From Nitrosomonas sp. PY1 (GTDB lineage Bacteria > Pseudomonadota > Gammaproteobacteria > Burkholderiales > Nitrosomonadaceae), in NCBI RefSeq assembly GCF_022836435.1, contig NZ_BQXC01000001.1, positions 1 through 64,000 of the forward strand: 64,000 nt of DNA, written 5' to 3'. Of this stretch, positions 32,018 to 41,095 are shown piece after piece (the first letter of the stretch is position 1; the number at the start of each line of letters is the position of its first letter). The notes beneath the pieces were generated by a model that searched no databases, was not told the origin of the DNA, and saw only the letters and a list, made by a program, of their open reading frames with translations. The position numbers and the translations under genes were made by a program.

Positions 32018-33433
32018 CTAACCTCGTAAAATAAGGATTAATGCATTAAAATCACGACTTATCGTGGGATCTGACATACGTAGCTCATTAATTTTCTTAC
32101 AGCCATGTAAGATAGTGGTATGGTCTCTACCACCAAAAGCTTCTCCGATATCAGGTAGGCTTAGAGAAGTTAACTCTTTAGCAATAGACATGGCCATTTG
32201 CCTTGGTCGTGCGACAAGGCGGGAACGCTTCTTAGAGTACATTTCAGAAACCTTGATTTTGTAGTAGTCTGCAACGGTTTTTTGAATATTTTCCACCGAT
32301 ATCTGCCGACTTTGTACTGCTAATAAATCCTTGAGCGCTTCTTTTGCTAAATCCAATGTGATTTCCTGATTGATAAAACGTGAAAAAGCTAACACACGTT
32401 TCAATCCACCTTCTAATTCCCGAACATTGGAGCGAATATGCTTAGCAATAAAAAAAGCAACGCTTTCATCGAGCTTGATTTTTTCCAGTTGTGCTTTTTT
32501 AAGCAAAATTGCTACGCGCATTTCGAGTTCTGGTGGTTCAACTGCAACGGTTAAGCCCCATCCAAAACGTGAAACTAAACGTTCTTCTAAGCCAGAAATT
32601 TCTTTAGGGTATGAATCACAAGTGATGATCACTTGTTTATGTCTTTCCACCAATGCATTGAATGCATAAAAAAATTCTTCTTGCGTGCGGTTTTTTCCAC
32701 CAAAAAATTGCACGTCATCTACTAATAGCACATCAAGTGAATGATAATATAATTTAAACTTATCAAAAGCTTTGTGTTGATAGGCACTGACCACATCTGA
32801 AACATACTTTTCTGCATGTACATACCGAATTTTGGCATCTTTGTTACCACTAACAATGTGATTTCCAATGGCTTGAATTAAGTGGGTTTTGCCTAATCCT
32901 ACGCCACCGTATATAAACAGCGGATTATAGGCAATACCGGGAGACTGTGAGACTTGCATTGCGCCAGCCCGAGCAAGTTGATTAGCTTTTCCGGTAACGA
33001 AATTATCAAAAGTAAAATTTGGATTTAAGCGACTTAGATTCTTTTTATTTGCACCGTATGGATTATTACTATTGGATGAATCTGTATCGCGAAGGTGCAT
33101 TACAGACTCTGGGGGCGTAGAAATAATTGGTTGAGGTAAAGGTGGCGGTGTTTGAAGTGCATTATTTTTTACTTCAACGGGCTCTGAGAGCTTTAAATTA
33201 AATGCGATTTCTTTGGCAAAATAGTTTCGTGCCATTATTTCAATATGATGAATAAAGTTATCTCTTACCCACTGTGACACAAAGCGATTTGGTGCGATTA
33301 GTACAACACCTTCATCACTGTTTGAGGTGGGATCGATTTGTAATGGCTTAATCCAAGTATTAAATTGCTGCGCATTTAATTCTTTTTTGAAATGATCAAG
33401 GCAAGAAAGCCAAAAAGTATTTAGCGATTGCAT
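32018..33433 (-). CDS. dnaA: Chromosomal replication initiator DnaA
   Basis: A 471-residue AAA+ initiator that binds DnaA boxes and melts oriC. It has an N-terminal domain I, a Pro/Ser-rich linker (about 93-130), and an AAA+ domain with Walker A GGVGLGKTHL (about residues 176-185) and VDDVQFF. The C-terminal domain IV helix-turn-helix carries the DnaA signature GGRDHTTILHGCKKI. The length is typical. The upstream gap to panC is only 77 bases, with no DnaA box that I can see. Confidence 0.98.
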   Translation of the reverse strand: MQSLNTFWLSCLDHFKKELNAQQFNTWIKPLQIDPTSNSDEGVVLIAPNRFVSQWVRDNFIHHIEIMARNYFAKEIAFNLKLSEPVEVKNNALQTPPPLPQPIISTPPESVMHLRDTDSSNSNNPYGANKKNLSRLNPNFTFDNFVTGKANQLARAGAMQVSQSPGIAYNPLFIYGGVGLGKTHLIQAIGNHIVSGNKDAKIRYVHAEKYVSDVVSAYQHKAFDKFKLYYHSLDVLLVDDVQFFGGKNRTQEEFFYAFNALVERHKQVIITCDSYPKEISGLEERLVSRFGWGLTVAVEPPELEMRVAILLKKAQLEKIKLDESVAFFIAKHIRSNVRELEGGLKRVLAFSRFINQEITLDLAKEALKDLLAVQSRQISVENIQKTVADYYKIKVSEMYSKKRSRLVARPRQMAMSIAKELTSLSLPDIGEAFGGRDHTTILHGCKKINELRMSDPTISRDFNALILILRG

Positions 33434-33510
33434 AACCCTAAGATATTGATTTAATATAACTTATAGTTGGATAACTATCATAAATAGAACAAGGAACCGA
33501 AAATTTCACT

Positions 33511-34335
33511 TTATACTTCTATATTGTCTATTAATCGAGTTTTGGCGAGCCATGCTGCTACCAATACTACTAAAGGTTCGATACGATAACAGGCAGGAGA
33601 CAGCGAAGCACGATCACAAATTTGAACGTAGTCTACTTTCCATCCAAGCTCTGTCAAACGCTGTGTAGCTTCTTCTTGCAATACTTGAAAATCTTTATTG
33701 TTCGAAATAATTTCTTTTTTGATGTGAAGTAGTGTTTGATAAAGATTACTTGCTTCAATGCGTTGTGACGGGTCTAAATATTGATTTCTTGAGCTGAGCG
33801 CTAGCCCATCTGATGCACGAACAGTTTCTCCAGCAATGATTTCAATCGGCAAATTGAGTTGCTTGACCATTTCTTGCACCATGTACAGTTGTTGATAATC
33901 TTTTTTACCAAAAATTGCCAGGTTTGGTTGAATAATATTGAATAATTTCAATACTATCGTTGTTACGCCACGAAAAAAACCAGGGCGAAATTTACCTTCC
34001 AAAGTATCTGCGATAGGTGGTAATGCTAACAAGAATTCCTGGTGTGTAGGAAAAAGAATTTTTTCATCTGGGATGAAAATAGTATTGACATTTAGTTCTT
34101 CAAGTAATAGACAATCTTGTTCAATGGTTCGAGGATATCTTGAAAAATCTTCATGAGGTAGGAATTGCAAGCGATTGACAAAGATACTGACAACCACTTC
34201 ACTGGATAACTGTTTGGCTTGTTTTATCAGCGCTAAATGGCCAGCATGTAAATTACCCATGGTTGGAACAAAAGCAATCGATGATAAGTTCTGTAAATGC
34301 GCGCGAATAGAAGGAATATCTCTAAAAATTTTCAT
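33511..34335 (-). CDS. panC: Pantothenate synthetase PanC
   Basis: A 274-residue ligase that joins pantoate and beta-alanine with ATP to make pantothenate, the precursor of coenzyme A. Diagnostic blocks are [15 protein letters not shown] (residues 23-37), [11 protein letters not shown], a [13 protein letters not shown] segment, FGKKDYQQL and [11 protein letters not shown]. It follows panB by 15 bases on the same strand. It sits directly upstream of dnaA, which is an uncommon neighbour. Confidence 0.96.
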   Translation of the reverse strand: MKIFRDIPSIRAHLQNLSSIAFVPTMGNLHAGHLALIKQAKQLSSEVVVSIFVNRLQFLPHEDFSRYPRTIEQDCLLLEELNVNTIFIPDEKILFPTHQEFLLALPPIADTLEGKFRPGFFRGVTTIVLKLFNIIQPNLAIFGKKDYQQLYMVQEMVKQLNLPIEIIAGETVRASDGLALSSRNQYLDPSQRIEASNLYQTLLHIKKEIISNNKDFQVLQEEATQRLTELGWKVDYVQICDRASLSPACYRIEPLVVLVAAWLAKTRLIDNIEV

Positions 34336-34350
34336 AATGTGATCAATATT

Positions 34351-35142
34351 CTAATATTCGTGCTCGTGATCAGGAAATTGTCCTGATTTAACAGCAGTAA
34401 CATAATTCGCAATAGCTTGTTGAATACTGTTTGTGCCCGTCATAAAGTTTTTTACAAATCTTGGCTTTTTATCTTTGTATAGACCTAATATGTCATGAAG
34501 TACAAGCACTTGTGCAGAACAATCCTTACCCGCGCCTATTCCTATGGTAGGAATTGAAAGTGATTGGGTAATTTCTTGAGCCAATTTCGCTGGGACGACT
34601 TCCATTAAAAGCATTCTTGCGCCTGCTTTTTCCAATAATAGTGCGTCTTCAATCAGCTGCTTCGCAGATTGTTGTGAAGCACCTTGTAACCTATAGCCGC
34701 CTAATTGATGAATGGACTGAGGCGTCAATCCGATATGAGCACAAACCGGGATTCCTCTTTGTGTGAGAAATGCGGTGGTTTCAGCCATGACTTGGCCTCC
34801 CTCAATCTTAACAATGTGTGCGCCTGCTGCTAAGATTTTACTGGCATTCTCAAAGGCCTGCTGTGGGGATTGCTGATAGCTGCCGAATGGCATGTCTGAC
34901 ATAATAAGCGCTTTGCTCGAACCGTTTGATACACATTGAGTGTGATAAATGATATTATCCAAAGTCACTGATAGCGTCGTGCTTTCGCCCTTTAGTACAT
35001 TACCTAGCGAATCTCCAATCAATAATATATCAACGCCTGCGTCTTCCAATATTTTGGCAAAAGTCGCATCGTAACAAGTTAAAGCAGTGAATTTATCATT
35101 ATTTTTAATGTATTGCTGTAAGGTAGTAAGAGTAGTACGCAT
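34351..35142 (-). CDS. panB: 3-methyl-2-oxobutanoate hydroxymethyltransferase PanB
   Basis: A 263-residue TIM-barrel enzyme that makes ketopantoate from alpha-ketoisovalerate and methylenetetrahydrofolate, the first step to pantothenate. Family motifs are LTCYDATFAKILEDAGVD, IGDSLGNVLKG (metal-binding Asp), MPFGSY, IVKIEGG, PVCAHIGLTPQS and IGIGAGKDCSAQVLV. The length is the usual 263-264. It forms an operon with panC. Confidence 0.97.
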   Translation of the reverse strand: MRTTLTTLQQYIKNNDKFTALTCYDATFAKILEDAGVDILLIGDSLGNVLKGESTTLSVTLDNIIYHTQCVSNGSSKALIMSDMPFGSYQQSPQQAFENASKILAAGAHIVKIEGGQVMAETTAFLTQRGIPVCAHIGLTPQSIHQLGGYRLQGASQQSAKQLIEDALLLEKAGARMLLMEVVPAKLAQEITQSLSIPTIGIGAGKDCSAQVLVLHDILGLYKDKKPRFVKNFMTGTNSIQQAIANYVTAVKSGQFPDHEHEY

Positions 35143-35402
35143 CGGTCAGGAAGAATTTCAGCGTTGAATCCATAGATTTTAATAAAATCATAATAACGCA
35201 TTTAACATATAAGATTGAAACAATGCAGCGAATTTATTAATCTTTGAGGGTTAAATTCTCCGTTTCTTGGGGAGAAAGCAGTTTGAAAATCAGTAGATTG
35301 GAAAGCGTAGTTGATGCCGCCGCTGTTCACGGAGACGTGCTTGCTTTATTTATATTTTTATCCTTTAGAAAAGATTATTGGTGAATTAATAAAGTCAGCC
35401 AG

Positions 35403-35663
35403 TTAGAACCTCGACCAATGGAAATGAGCAATTCGCCCATTAATTATCGTAAAACGGTAATTATATTCGTCGATGCGATAAATCCACATTTCTCTTGTAT
35501 TGTATATTGGATCCAAATTTATTTTTACGTGCGGCCTTCCCATGTTGGAAATTAACTTATCGATAAAATCGCCATTTGAAATAATGGCGTCATTTGGAGC
35601 ACGAAACCCACTTAATGAGATGAATAGCATTAAGATGAGCAATATTTGCCATAGCTTTTTCAT
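35403..35663 (-). CDS. Small secreted protein, DUF2845/SmpA-like
   Basis: An 86-residue protein with a signal peptide (MKKLWQILLILMLFISLSG, cleavage near residue 21-23) and a mature part of about 63 residues. It contains a 'GDFIDKLISNMGRPHVKI' block and a 'REMWIYRI...YRFTIINGRI' block. The pattern (a GxP turn followed by W-x-Y-beta strands) recalls the small BamE/SmpA and DUF2845 folds, which begin with a short helix and finish in an antiparallel sheet. There is no lipobox Cys. GGAGAGCAT precedes the ATG. The function is unknown. Confidence 0.6.
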   Translation of the reverse strand: MKKLWQILLILMLFISLSGFRAPNDAIISNGDFIDKLISNMGRPHVKINLDPIYNTREMWIYRIDEYNYRFTIINGRIAHFHWSRF

Positions 35664-35902
35664 GATGCTCTCCTTTTCCAGATCAGTTCAATCTAAATAA
35701 ATTTGAATATGGCGTCACTATAAAGCTCAGGAAATTAATACAAGCTGAACAAGGAGTAAGCACATTGAAAACTATCGTGATACAAATGCAATATTTACGT
35801 ATGACCGACTCTTTTAGTTGATTTGCGAAGAAATAATGCGCATGGATAAAAAGCCTGCATGATTGAATCTGATACTATTTGTGATTTAAGTGCCTGAAAA
35901 AA

Positions 35903-36685
35903 ATGTTTATTGTTATTTCTCCTGCTAAAACATTGGATTTTGAGTTTCCTACAAATTTCGCTTTGTATACACAACCAGATTTTCTTGATGATTCGGCTGA
36001 ATTGATAGATGTATTAAAAAAATTAGAGCCTGATCAGATTGGTCGGTTGATGTCGATCAGTCCTGCTCTGGCAACACTCAATTCCAATCGTTATATCGCC
36101 TGGAAGCGACCGTTTACGCAAGATACCGCTAAACAAGCAGTGTTAGCTTTTAAGGGAGATGTGTATATAGGGCTTGATGCAAATACACTTAGTACATCGG
36201 AGCTTGCGTTTGCACAAAATCATTTGCGAATTTTATCGGGATTGTATGGTTTGCTACGCCCGCTGGATTTGATTCAGCCTTATCGATTGGAGATGGGCAC
36301 CAAATTTAAAAATCAACGCGGTAACAATTTGTATGAGTTTTGGGGTGATAAGATTACTCAAACTATAAACCAAGAAATGGAAAAACAGAAAACCGATGTT
36401 TTGATTAATTTAGCATCCAATGAATATTTCCAAGTGATACAACCACATCGGCTTAATGCGCGTGTTATTACGCCAGTATTTAAAGATCAAAAGAATGGCA
36501 TATATAAAGTGATTAGCTTTTTTGCTAAGAAGGCGCGTGGCATGATGAGTCGCTATATTATTCAGAATAAACTAACTAAACTGGAGGATATTCGTTATTT
36601 TGATAGAGCTGGTTACCAGTTTAGTCAAAATGACAGCAGCGTAGATCAATGGGTTTTTTACCGGGCGGAATCCAAAGTAAATTAA
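35903..36685 (+). CDS. yaaA: YaaA-type peroxide stress protein (DUF328/UPF0246)
   Basis: A 260-residue member of the YaaA family. It begins with the signature ISPAKTLDF (residues 5-13). It carries the GLDANTLS segment, SGLYGLLRPLDLIQPYRLEMGT, LYEFWGD, NLASNEYFQV and the C-terminal FFAKKARGMMSRYII. The E. coli protein limits intracellular iron during hydrogen peroxide stress and binds DNA with a helix-hairpin-helix-like cavity. The length matches (258 in E. coli). The downstream NTF2-like gene is 24 bases away on the same strand and may be co-transcribed. Confidence 0.95.
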   Translation: MFIVISPAKTLDFEFPTNFALYTQPDFLDDSAELIDVLKKLEPDQIGRLMSISPALATLNSNRYIAWKRPFTQDTAKQAVLAFKGDVYIGLDANTLSTSELAFAQNHLRILSGLYGLLRPLDLIQPYRLEMGTKFKNQRGNNLYEFWGDKITQTINQEMEKQKTDVLINLASNEYFQVIQPHRLNARVITPVFKDQKNGIYKVISFFAKKARGMMSRYIIQNKLTKLEDIRYFDRAGYQFSQNDSSVDQWVFYRAESKVN

Positions 36686-36709
36686 CCCGTTAAATAGGTA
36701 CTAGAATTT

Positions 36710-37090
36710 ATGAATAATCAGGAATATATTGAACGCGCTCAACGATATGTTCAATTGTCAAATCAAGGCGATTTGACGCAAATACAACGGATGTTTGCTT
36801 CGCATGCTGTTTACTATTCTGCGTACTTTGGTGAATATGTTGGTAATCAATCGATTCACGATATGATGTGTGAATTCTTTGGTCGTTTTCAGGATGCGCA
36901 CTGGCAAGTTGAAGAATATCGCTGTATTGAAGAAAGAGGAGTGGAATTTGATTTTGTCATGACCGGAACGAATATTTCTACAGGAGAATCTGTAGAGCGC
37001 TATGGATTGGAGAAGATTTTTTTTACTGCCGCGGGATTAATCGAGAAAATTGTCGTATGTAAGGCGAAGAAACCACATTTTAAGCAGTAA
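36710..37090 (+). CDS. NTF2/SnoaL-like domain protein
   Basis: A 126-residue protein with the NTF2-like alpha+beta cone fold pattern: an N-terminal helix (YIERAQRYVQLSNQGDLTQIQRMFA), a short strand (YYSAYFGEYVG), a helix with phenylalanines (HDMMCEFFGRF) and four predicted long strands. Such proteins bind small ligands or act as simple isomerases or hydrolases; no catalytic residue can be assigned here. It follows yaaA closely, so it may be part of the same unit. Confidence 0.75.
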   Translation: MNNQEYIERAQRYVQLSNQGDLTQIQRMFASHAVYYSAYFGEYVGNQSIHDMMCEFFGRFQDAHWQVEEYRCIEERGVEFDFVMTGTNISTGESVERYGLEKIFFTAAGLIEKIVVCKAKKPHFKQ

Positions 37091-37123
37091 TGGTTTCCTT
37101 TTTTGTTTTGATGTGTATCGAGG

Positions 37124-37723
37124 TTACCTCAATCGATTATCATTGTTCAGTATAAAATTGCCAATAATGCCATTATTGACAACAAACTCATACCCACCCT
37201 CGTTTAAGCCATAAGTAGATAAAGCAATGATTTCTTCATACGGAACGCAATCGGTCAAAGGATCGTTCGTAAATGTATTCACGATATCAATCGAAATCAC
37301 AAAACGATTTTCAATCAAGCGTTGATAGACTTGCCCAATTCTTTGACTGCAAATAGAGTTTCTATCCAAAACACGTAAGAATACCTGCGTTGGAAAAGAG
37401 TCGGTTATGATAACCTCGGTTACATCCAATTCCATTTTCGGTGGCGCTATACGGTAGCTCAATAAATTCCACGCATTTTTCCCCGGATCAAACTGCAACA
37501 AAGCATCCTGATACAGACCAATTTGATCAAGTGTGTCAACACGAGGAATTTGTAAGCTACCATTCTGATATAGCGGAAAGTGTTTTAGATCAACCAAAGT
37601 TTCTGCGATAGCAATCGTTGCAAGCAACGACGTTATTAATGGGCTGGCGACACCCCAAAGCAAAAATATTTGGCGCTTATGGCAATTAAAAATCACTATA
37701 TCGCGAAGATCTTTTACGAGCAA
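37124..37723 (-). CDS. Hypothetical exported protein overlapping the SH3 gene
   Basis: A 199-residue protein whose first 38 bases overlap the end of the upstream SH3-domain gene in another frame. The N-terminus is polar (about 17 residues) and then has a hydrophobic segment (IFLLWGVASPLITSLLATIAIAE), probably a signal peptide or anchor. The rest is beta-rich with Cys at about residues 125 and 158 and no recognised motif. A later GTG start near the hydrophobic segment is possible and would remove the overlap. The function is unknown. Co-transcription with the SH3 protein is likely from the overlap. Confidence 0.55.
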   Translation of the reverse strand: MLVKDLRDIVIFNCHKRQIFLLWGVASPLITSLLATIAIAETLVDLKHFPLYQNGSLQIPRVDTLDQIGLYQDALLQFDPGKNAWNLLSYRIAPPKMELDVTEVIITDSFPTQVFLRVLDRNSICSQRIGQVYQRLIENRFVISIDIVNTFTNDPLTDCVPYEEIIALSTYGLNEGGYEFVVNNGIIGNFILNNDNRLR

Positions 37724-38369
37724 ATCGAGGGAGGATCAGGCCCAATATTAAGCCACCAAATAAAACTAAAGCGCCAGTGATAAACCAATCCCTATTTTTA
37801 CGTGCTTCTATTTCACTGCTTTCATTTTGCAGTATGTTTAGGCGCTCTTCTGCATCAGCCAATTTGTCACGAAGTTTCTTATTATCCGCTTCAATATTCA
37901 AAACATTCGCAGATGCGGCCTTTAATGAGGACAATTGCTCGGTTAGTTTTTTATTTTCACTTTCTAATTGCGAAATAAGCTGTTTGGCGTTCTCATGCTC
38001 GTTTCTGATAGTTTTTAATTGCTCTATCACAGAGACATTAGCGTCTTCTTTCTGGTTCATGCTTTTAAGCAGTTGCTCCAGTTGAACCCGGGCGGTAGGC
38101 TCTGCACTAAGATAGCGCGTTAAGATCCAGCCTTCTTGACCATTGTTCGTCTTAACCCGTGTATGCCCACTTTCTTTATCAACTTCTAGTACTTCAACAG
38201 GCGTGCCGCTCTTAAGCATTCTCAAAATAGCATGACTTAACGTTGGGCCACGGCGCAATGTTACTTCTAACTGGTCGGATACATAACGCGTTTCTGCAGA
38301 AATCGAAGTAGTAAATAAAAAGCCTAAAAGAAAAAAAAGAAAAGCGCTGCTGTCAATACAGTTTTTCAT
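37686..38369 (-). CDS. TIGR04211-type SH3 and coiled-coil membrane protein (YgiM-like)
   Basis: A 227-residue protein with a signal peptide (residues 1-25). A bacterial SH3 domain follows (about 26-90: YVSDQLEVTLRRGPTLSHAIL, then WILTRYL), then a long coiled coil (about 95-190, Leu/Glu/Lys heptads). It ends in a C-terminal transmembrane helix (WFITGALVLFGGLILGLIL) and a basic tail. This exact architecture defines the YgiM/TIGR04211 family found in many proteobacteria, which is thought to act at the envelope. It lies 23 bases after sdhA on the same strand, in the place where sdhB would be expected. Confidence 0.88.
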   Translation of the reverse strand: MKNCIDSSAFLFFLLGFLFTTSISAETRYVSDQLEVTLRRGPTLSHAILRMLKSGTPVEVLEVDKESGHTRVKTNNGQEGWILTRYLSAEPTARVQLEQLLKSMNQKEDANVSVIEQLKTIRNEHENAKQLISQLESENKKLTEQLSSLKAASANVLNIEADNKKLRDKLADAEERLNILQNESSEIEARKNRDWFITGALVLFGGLILGLILPRFARKRSSRYSDF

Positions 38370-38392
38370 TATTTTTTAAAGTAAGTTCCAAA

Positions 38393-40156
38393 CTAATAAG
38401 TTCTGGCTTTTGGTGGAAAAGATTCCACAGTGAAAGGTTTCAATCGAACAGGTTTGTAATCTAATCGATTGTCTTGACTGAAAAACAGAGTGTGCTTTAA
38501 CCATTTGACATCATCGCGTTGCGGATAATCGTCGCGTGCATGTGCACCACGGCTTTCACATCGAGCTTCGGCGGAAAACATGGTTGCAATGGCTATTTCC
38601 TTTAAGTTATCTAATTCCAAAGCTTCCGTGCGGGCGGTATTAAAGGTTTTGCTTTTGTCTTTTATTTCCGTGTGTGCTACTCGTTGCCCGATTTCTAGTA
38701 TTTTATCTAATCCTTGTTTCAGAGTATCTTCAAAGCGGAACACACCGCAATGTACTTGCATGGTTTTTCTCAAATCTACCAACACCTGTGCTACGCTCTC
38801 GCCATCTTTTTGGTTTTCCAAGCGTGCGAGTCGCATCAGCGTTTTATCGCCAGCATCTGCGGGTAAAGGCTTGTGGTGAGGATGAGTCTTCAAATCTTCA
38901 ATGATTTGATTGGCTGCGGCTCGTCCGAATACGACCAAATCCAGTAGAGAATTGGTACCTAAACGATTGGCACCATGCACTGAAACACATGCGCATTCGC
39001 CCACGGCATAAAATCCCGACACGACTTCTTCCGGCCCTGTACCATAAGGCGCCACGACCTGCCCTAAGTAGTTTGTTGGAATTCCTCCCATCATATAATG
39101 TACGGTTGGCACTACTGGAACAGGTGCGGAAATCGGATCGACATGTGCAAATTTCATCGCTAATTCACGGATACCAGGCAGACGAGATTTGATGATATCT
39201 GCACCCAAATGATCTAATTTTAGTAATACGTGATCGTTTTCTTCTCCACAACCTCGGCCCTCCTTAATTTCGATGGTTATCGATCGTGCAACAACATCTC
39301 TGCTTGCTAAATCTTTGGCATTTGGCGCATAGCGTTCCATGAAACGCTCGCCATCCTTATTTAATAAATAACCGCCTTCACCACGTACTGCTTCACTAAT
39401 GAGTACCCCAACACCATAAACACCGGTCGGATGGAATTGCCAGAACTCCATATCCTCAAGCGGAATTCCGGCCCGGGCAGCCATACCTAAACCATCGCCG
39501 GTATTGATCCAAGCGTTGGTGCTGGCTTGAAAAATACGCCCACCACCACCCGTGGCAAACAGTGTTGCTTTGGCTTGTAGTAACACCACTTCACCGGTTT
39601 CCATTTCCATTGCGATAACGCCCAGTACATCGCCTTGTTCATCGCGTATCAGATCTAGCGCCATCCATTCAATAAAAAACTGTGTATTGGCACTGACATT
39701 GCGTTGATACAACGTATGTAATAGCGCATGTCCGGTACGGTCTGCTGCTGCACAAGAACGTGTCGCTTGCGCACCACCGAAATTCTGTGATTGCCCGCCG
39801 AAGGGGCGCTGATAAATTTTGCCACTTTCTAAGCGATCAAATGGCATGCCAAAATGTTCCAATTCATATACAACTTCATTCGCTTGCCGGCACATAAATT
39901 CAATGGCGTCTTGGTCACCGAGATAATCGGAGCCTTTCACTGTATCGTACATATGCCAATGCCAATTGTCTTCGGTCACATTACCTAAAGCTGCGGCAAT
40001 GCCACCTTGCGCCGAAACGGTATGTGAGCGAGTTGGAAATACCTTGGAAAGTACGGCTACTTTCAATCCGGCTTCTGAAAGTTGTAAGGCAGCCCGCAAG
40101 CCTGCGCCACCTGCACCAACAATTACTACGTCAAATTTTCTTTGTGTTATTGTCAC
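38393..40156 (-). CDS. sdhA: Succinate dehydrogenase flavoprotein subunit
   Basis: A 587-residue FAD-containing catalytic subunit of complex II, oxidising succinate to fumarate. It has an N-terminal dinucleotide fold [17 protein letters not shown], the covalent FAD histidine in [10 protein letters not shown] (residue about 45), and active-site stretches [18 protein letters not shown] and [13 protein letters not shown] is the start codon, one base after the sdhD stop. The gene is followed by an SH3-domain gene, not by sdhB. Confidence 0.97.
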   Translation of the reverse strand: MTITQRKFDVVIVGAGGAGLRAALQLSEAGLKVAVLSKVFPTRSHTVSAQGGIAAALGNVTEDNWHWHMYDTVKGSDYLGDQDAIEFMCRQANEVVYELEHFGMPFDRLESGKIYQRPFGGQSQNFGGAQATRSCAAADRTGHALLHTLYQRNVSANTQFFIEWMALDLIRDEQGDVLGVIAMEMETGEVVLLQAKATLFATGGGGRIFQASTNAWINTGDGLGMAARAGIPLEDMEFWQFHPTGVYGVGVLISEAVRGEGGYLLNKDGERFMERYAPNAKDLASRDVVARSITIEIKEGRGCGEENDHVLLKLDHLGADIIKSRLPGIRELAMKFAHVDPISAPVPVVPTVHYMMGGIPTNYLGQVVAPYGTGPEEVVSGFYAVGECACVSVHGANRLGTNSLLDLVVFGRAAANQIIEDLKTHPHHKPLPADAGDKTLMRLARLENQKDGESVAQVLVDLRKTMQVHCGVFRFEDTLKQGLDKILEIGQRVAHTEIKDKSKTFNTARTEALELDNLKEIAIATMFSAEARCESRGAHARDDYPQRDDVKWLKHTLFFSQDNRLDYKPVRLKPFTVESFPPKARTY

Positions 40157-40157
40157 G

Positions 40158-40523
40158 CTAATTCCCTGTATTCCATAAAATATTCGCAGCCCATACGGTA
40201 TAAAACAATAAGGAAACGATCACCAGAATCTGCAACGTCAGACGAACTGCGGTCACATGTATATAATCCATCAGAACATTTCTCAAACCAATCCAAGCAT
40301 GCCAAAATAAGCAGATGAAAAAAATCAGGGTAGCAAATCTTATCCATTGTTGATTAAATAAATTTTTCCATGCTGTATAGTCGTGATAAGGTCCGGTAGT
40401 TAATATCACGATTATCATTGAAACCAGATAAGACACCATCAAGACAGCAGTAACACGCTGTATGAGCCAATCCTTCAAACCATAGTGTGCTCCAGTTACC
40501 GCAAGTTTGCTTTGCTTTACCAT
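40158..40523 (-). CDS. sdhD: Succinate dehydrogenase membrane anchor subunit SdhD
   Basis: A 121-residue protein with three transmembrane helices. I chose the start [19 protein letters not shown] at 40523, which overlaps the end of sdhC by seven bases and gives the family-like N-terminus; a longer open frame runs into sdhC. Conserved SdhD features are [15 protein letters not shown] (quinone-site Arg) and [16 protein letters not shown] (haem-ligand and quinone region). It is translated between sdhC and sdhA. Confidence 0.93.
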   Translation of the reverse strand: MVKQSKLAVTGAHYGLKDWLIQRVTAVLMVSYLVSMIIVILTTGPYHDYTAWKNLFNQQWIRFATLIFFICLFWHAWIGLRNVLMDYIHVTAVRLTLQILVIVSLLFYTVWAANILWNTGN

Positions 40524-40906
40524 AGTAGCAATCCAGTTAAAGTAGTTAACATGATGCCCACGACAAACACTAAATAAGCGCTGGTGCGTGCTTGTTGCAA
40601 TTCGACACCGATATGTTGGTCCAACAATAAATGACGAATTCCCGCACATACATGGTGAAAAAAGAACCATAGCGGAGGTAATATTATCAACATCATCAAT
40701 GGATTCTGTAGATTTTTCTGCAAGTAATCGAAGCTTTCCTGAGAACCAAGAAAATCTTGAAAAATACACAGTAATACTGGAATGCCAGGGAAAAAAAGCA
40801 ATACGCCCGTGATTCTGTGAATAATTGAAACTATAGCAGGTAAAGGCTGCTTAATTTTTAGAAGATTCAGATATTTAGGGCGGTTAGAATATGTTTTTGC
40901 TATCAT
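40517..40906 (-). CDS. sdhC: Succinate dehydrogenase cytochrome b556 subunit SdhC
   Basis: A 129-residue membrane anchor with three hydrophobic helices. The SdhC signature is present: RPKYLNLLKIKQPLPAIVSIIHRITGVLLF (quinone-binding Ser and Arg) and HHVCAGIRHLLLDQH with the haem b histidine. It is the first gene of sdhC-sdhD-sdhA on the minus strand. The promoter should lie in 40907-41095. Confidence 0.94.
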   Translation of the reverse strand: MIAKTYSNRPKYLNLLKIKQPLPAIVSIIHRITGVLLFFPGIPVLLCIFQDFLGSQESFDYLQKNLQNPLMMLIILPPLWFFFHHVCAGIRHLLLDQHIGVELQQARTSAYLVFVVGIMLTTLTGLLLW

Positions 40907-41095
40907 GCTGAAAGTTCTTATGTAGAAATTTTGCCACCAAAACTCAATTCTGCTTGTACCTAAACAACGTTTGCAGCAAGTGTAGACCGTTATGCTGAAT
41001 GATACAAGCCAGTTTTAACTTTTAGATAAATAGGGTTATATGTGGATAAAAAGTATATGCTTGTTTTATTAACGGAAGCTGCTGGCAGGTAAATT

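Noticed and set aside
35251-35280. TTCTCC/GGAGAA hairpin as a terminator after panB
   Set aside because: Six base pairs with a long loop and no T tract; panB is on the minus strand and its end is not here. It is not a terminator.
37116-37134. GAGGTTACCTC palindrome at the 3' end of the hypothetical gene
   Set aside because: It overlaps the last codons and stop of the gene, and there is no T tract, so it is a coding coincidence.
41041-41049. Isolated DnaA box TGTGGATAA upstream of the GIDE/sdhC region
   Set aside because: It is a single 9-mer with no AT-rich element or other boxes near it; the same 9-mer also appears by chance inside norD (near 14530). It is not enough for an origin or regulon claim.
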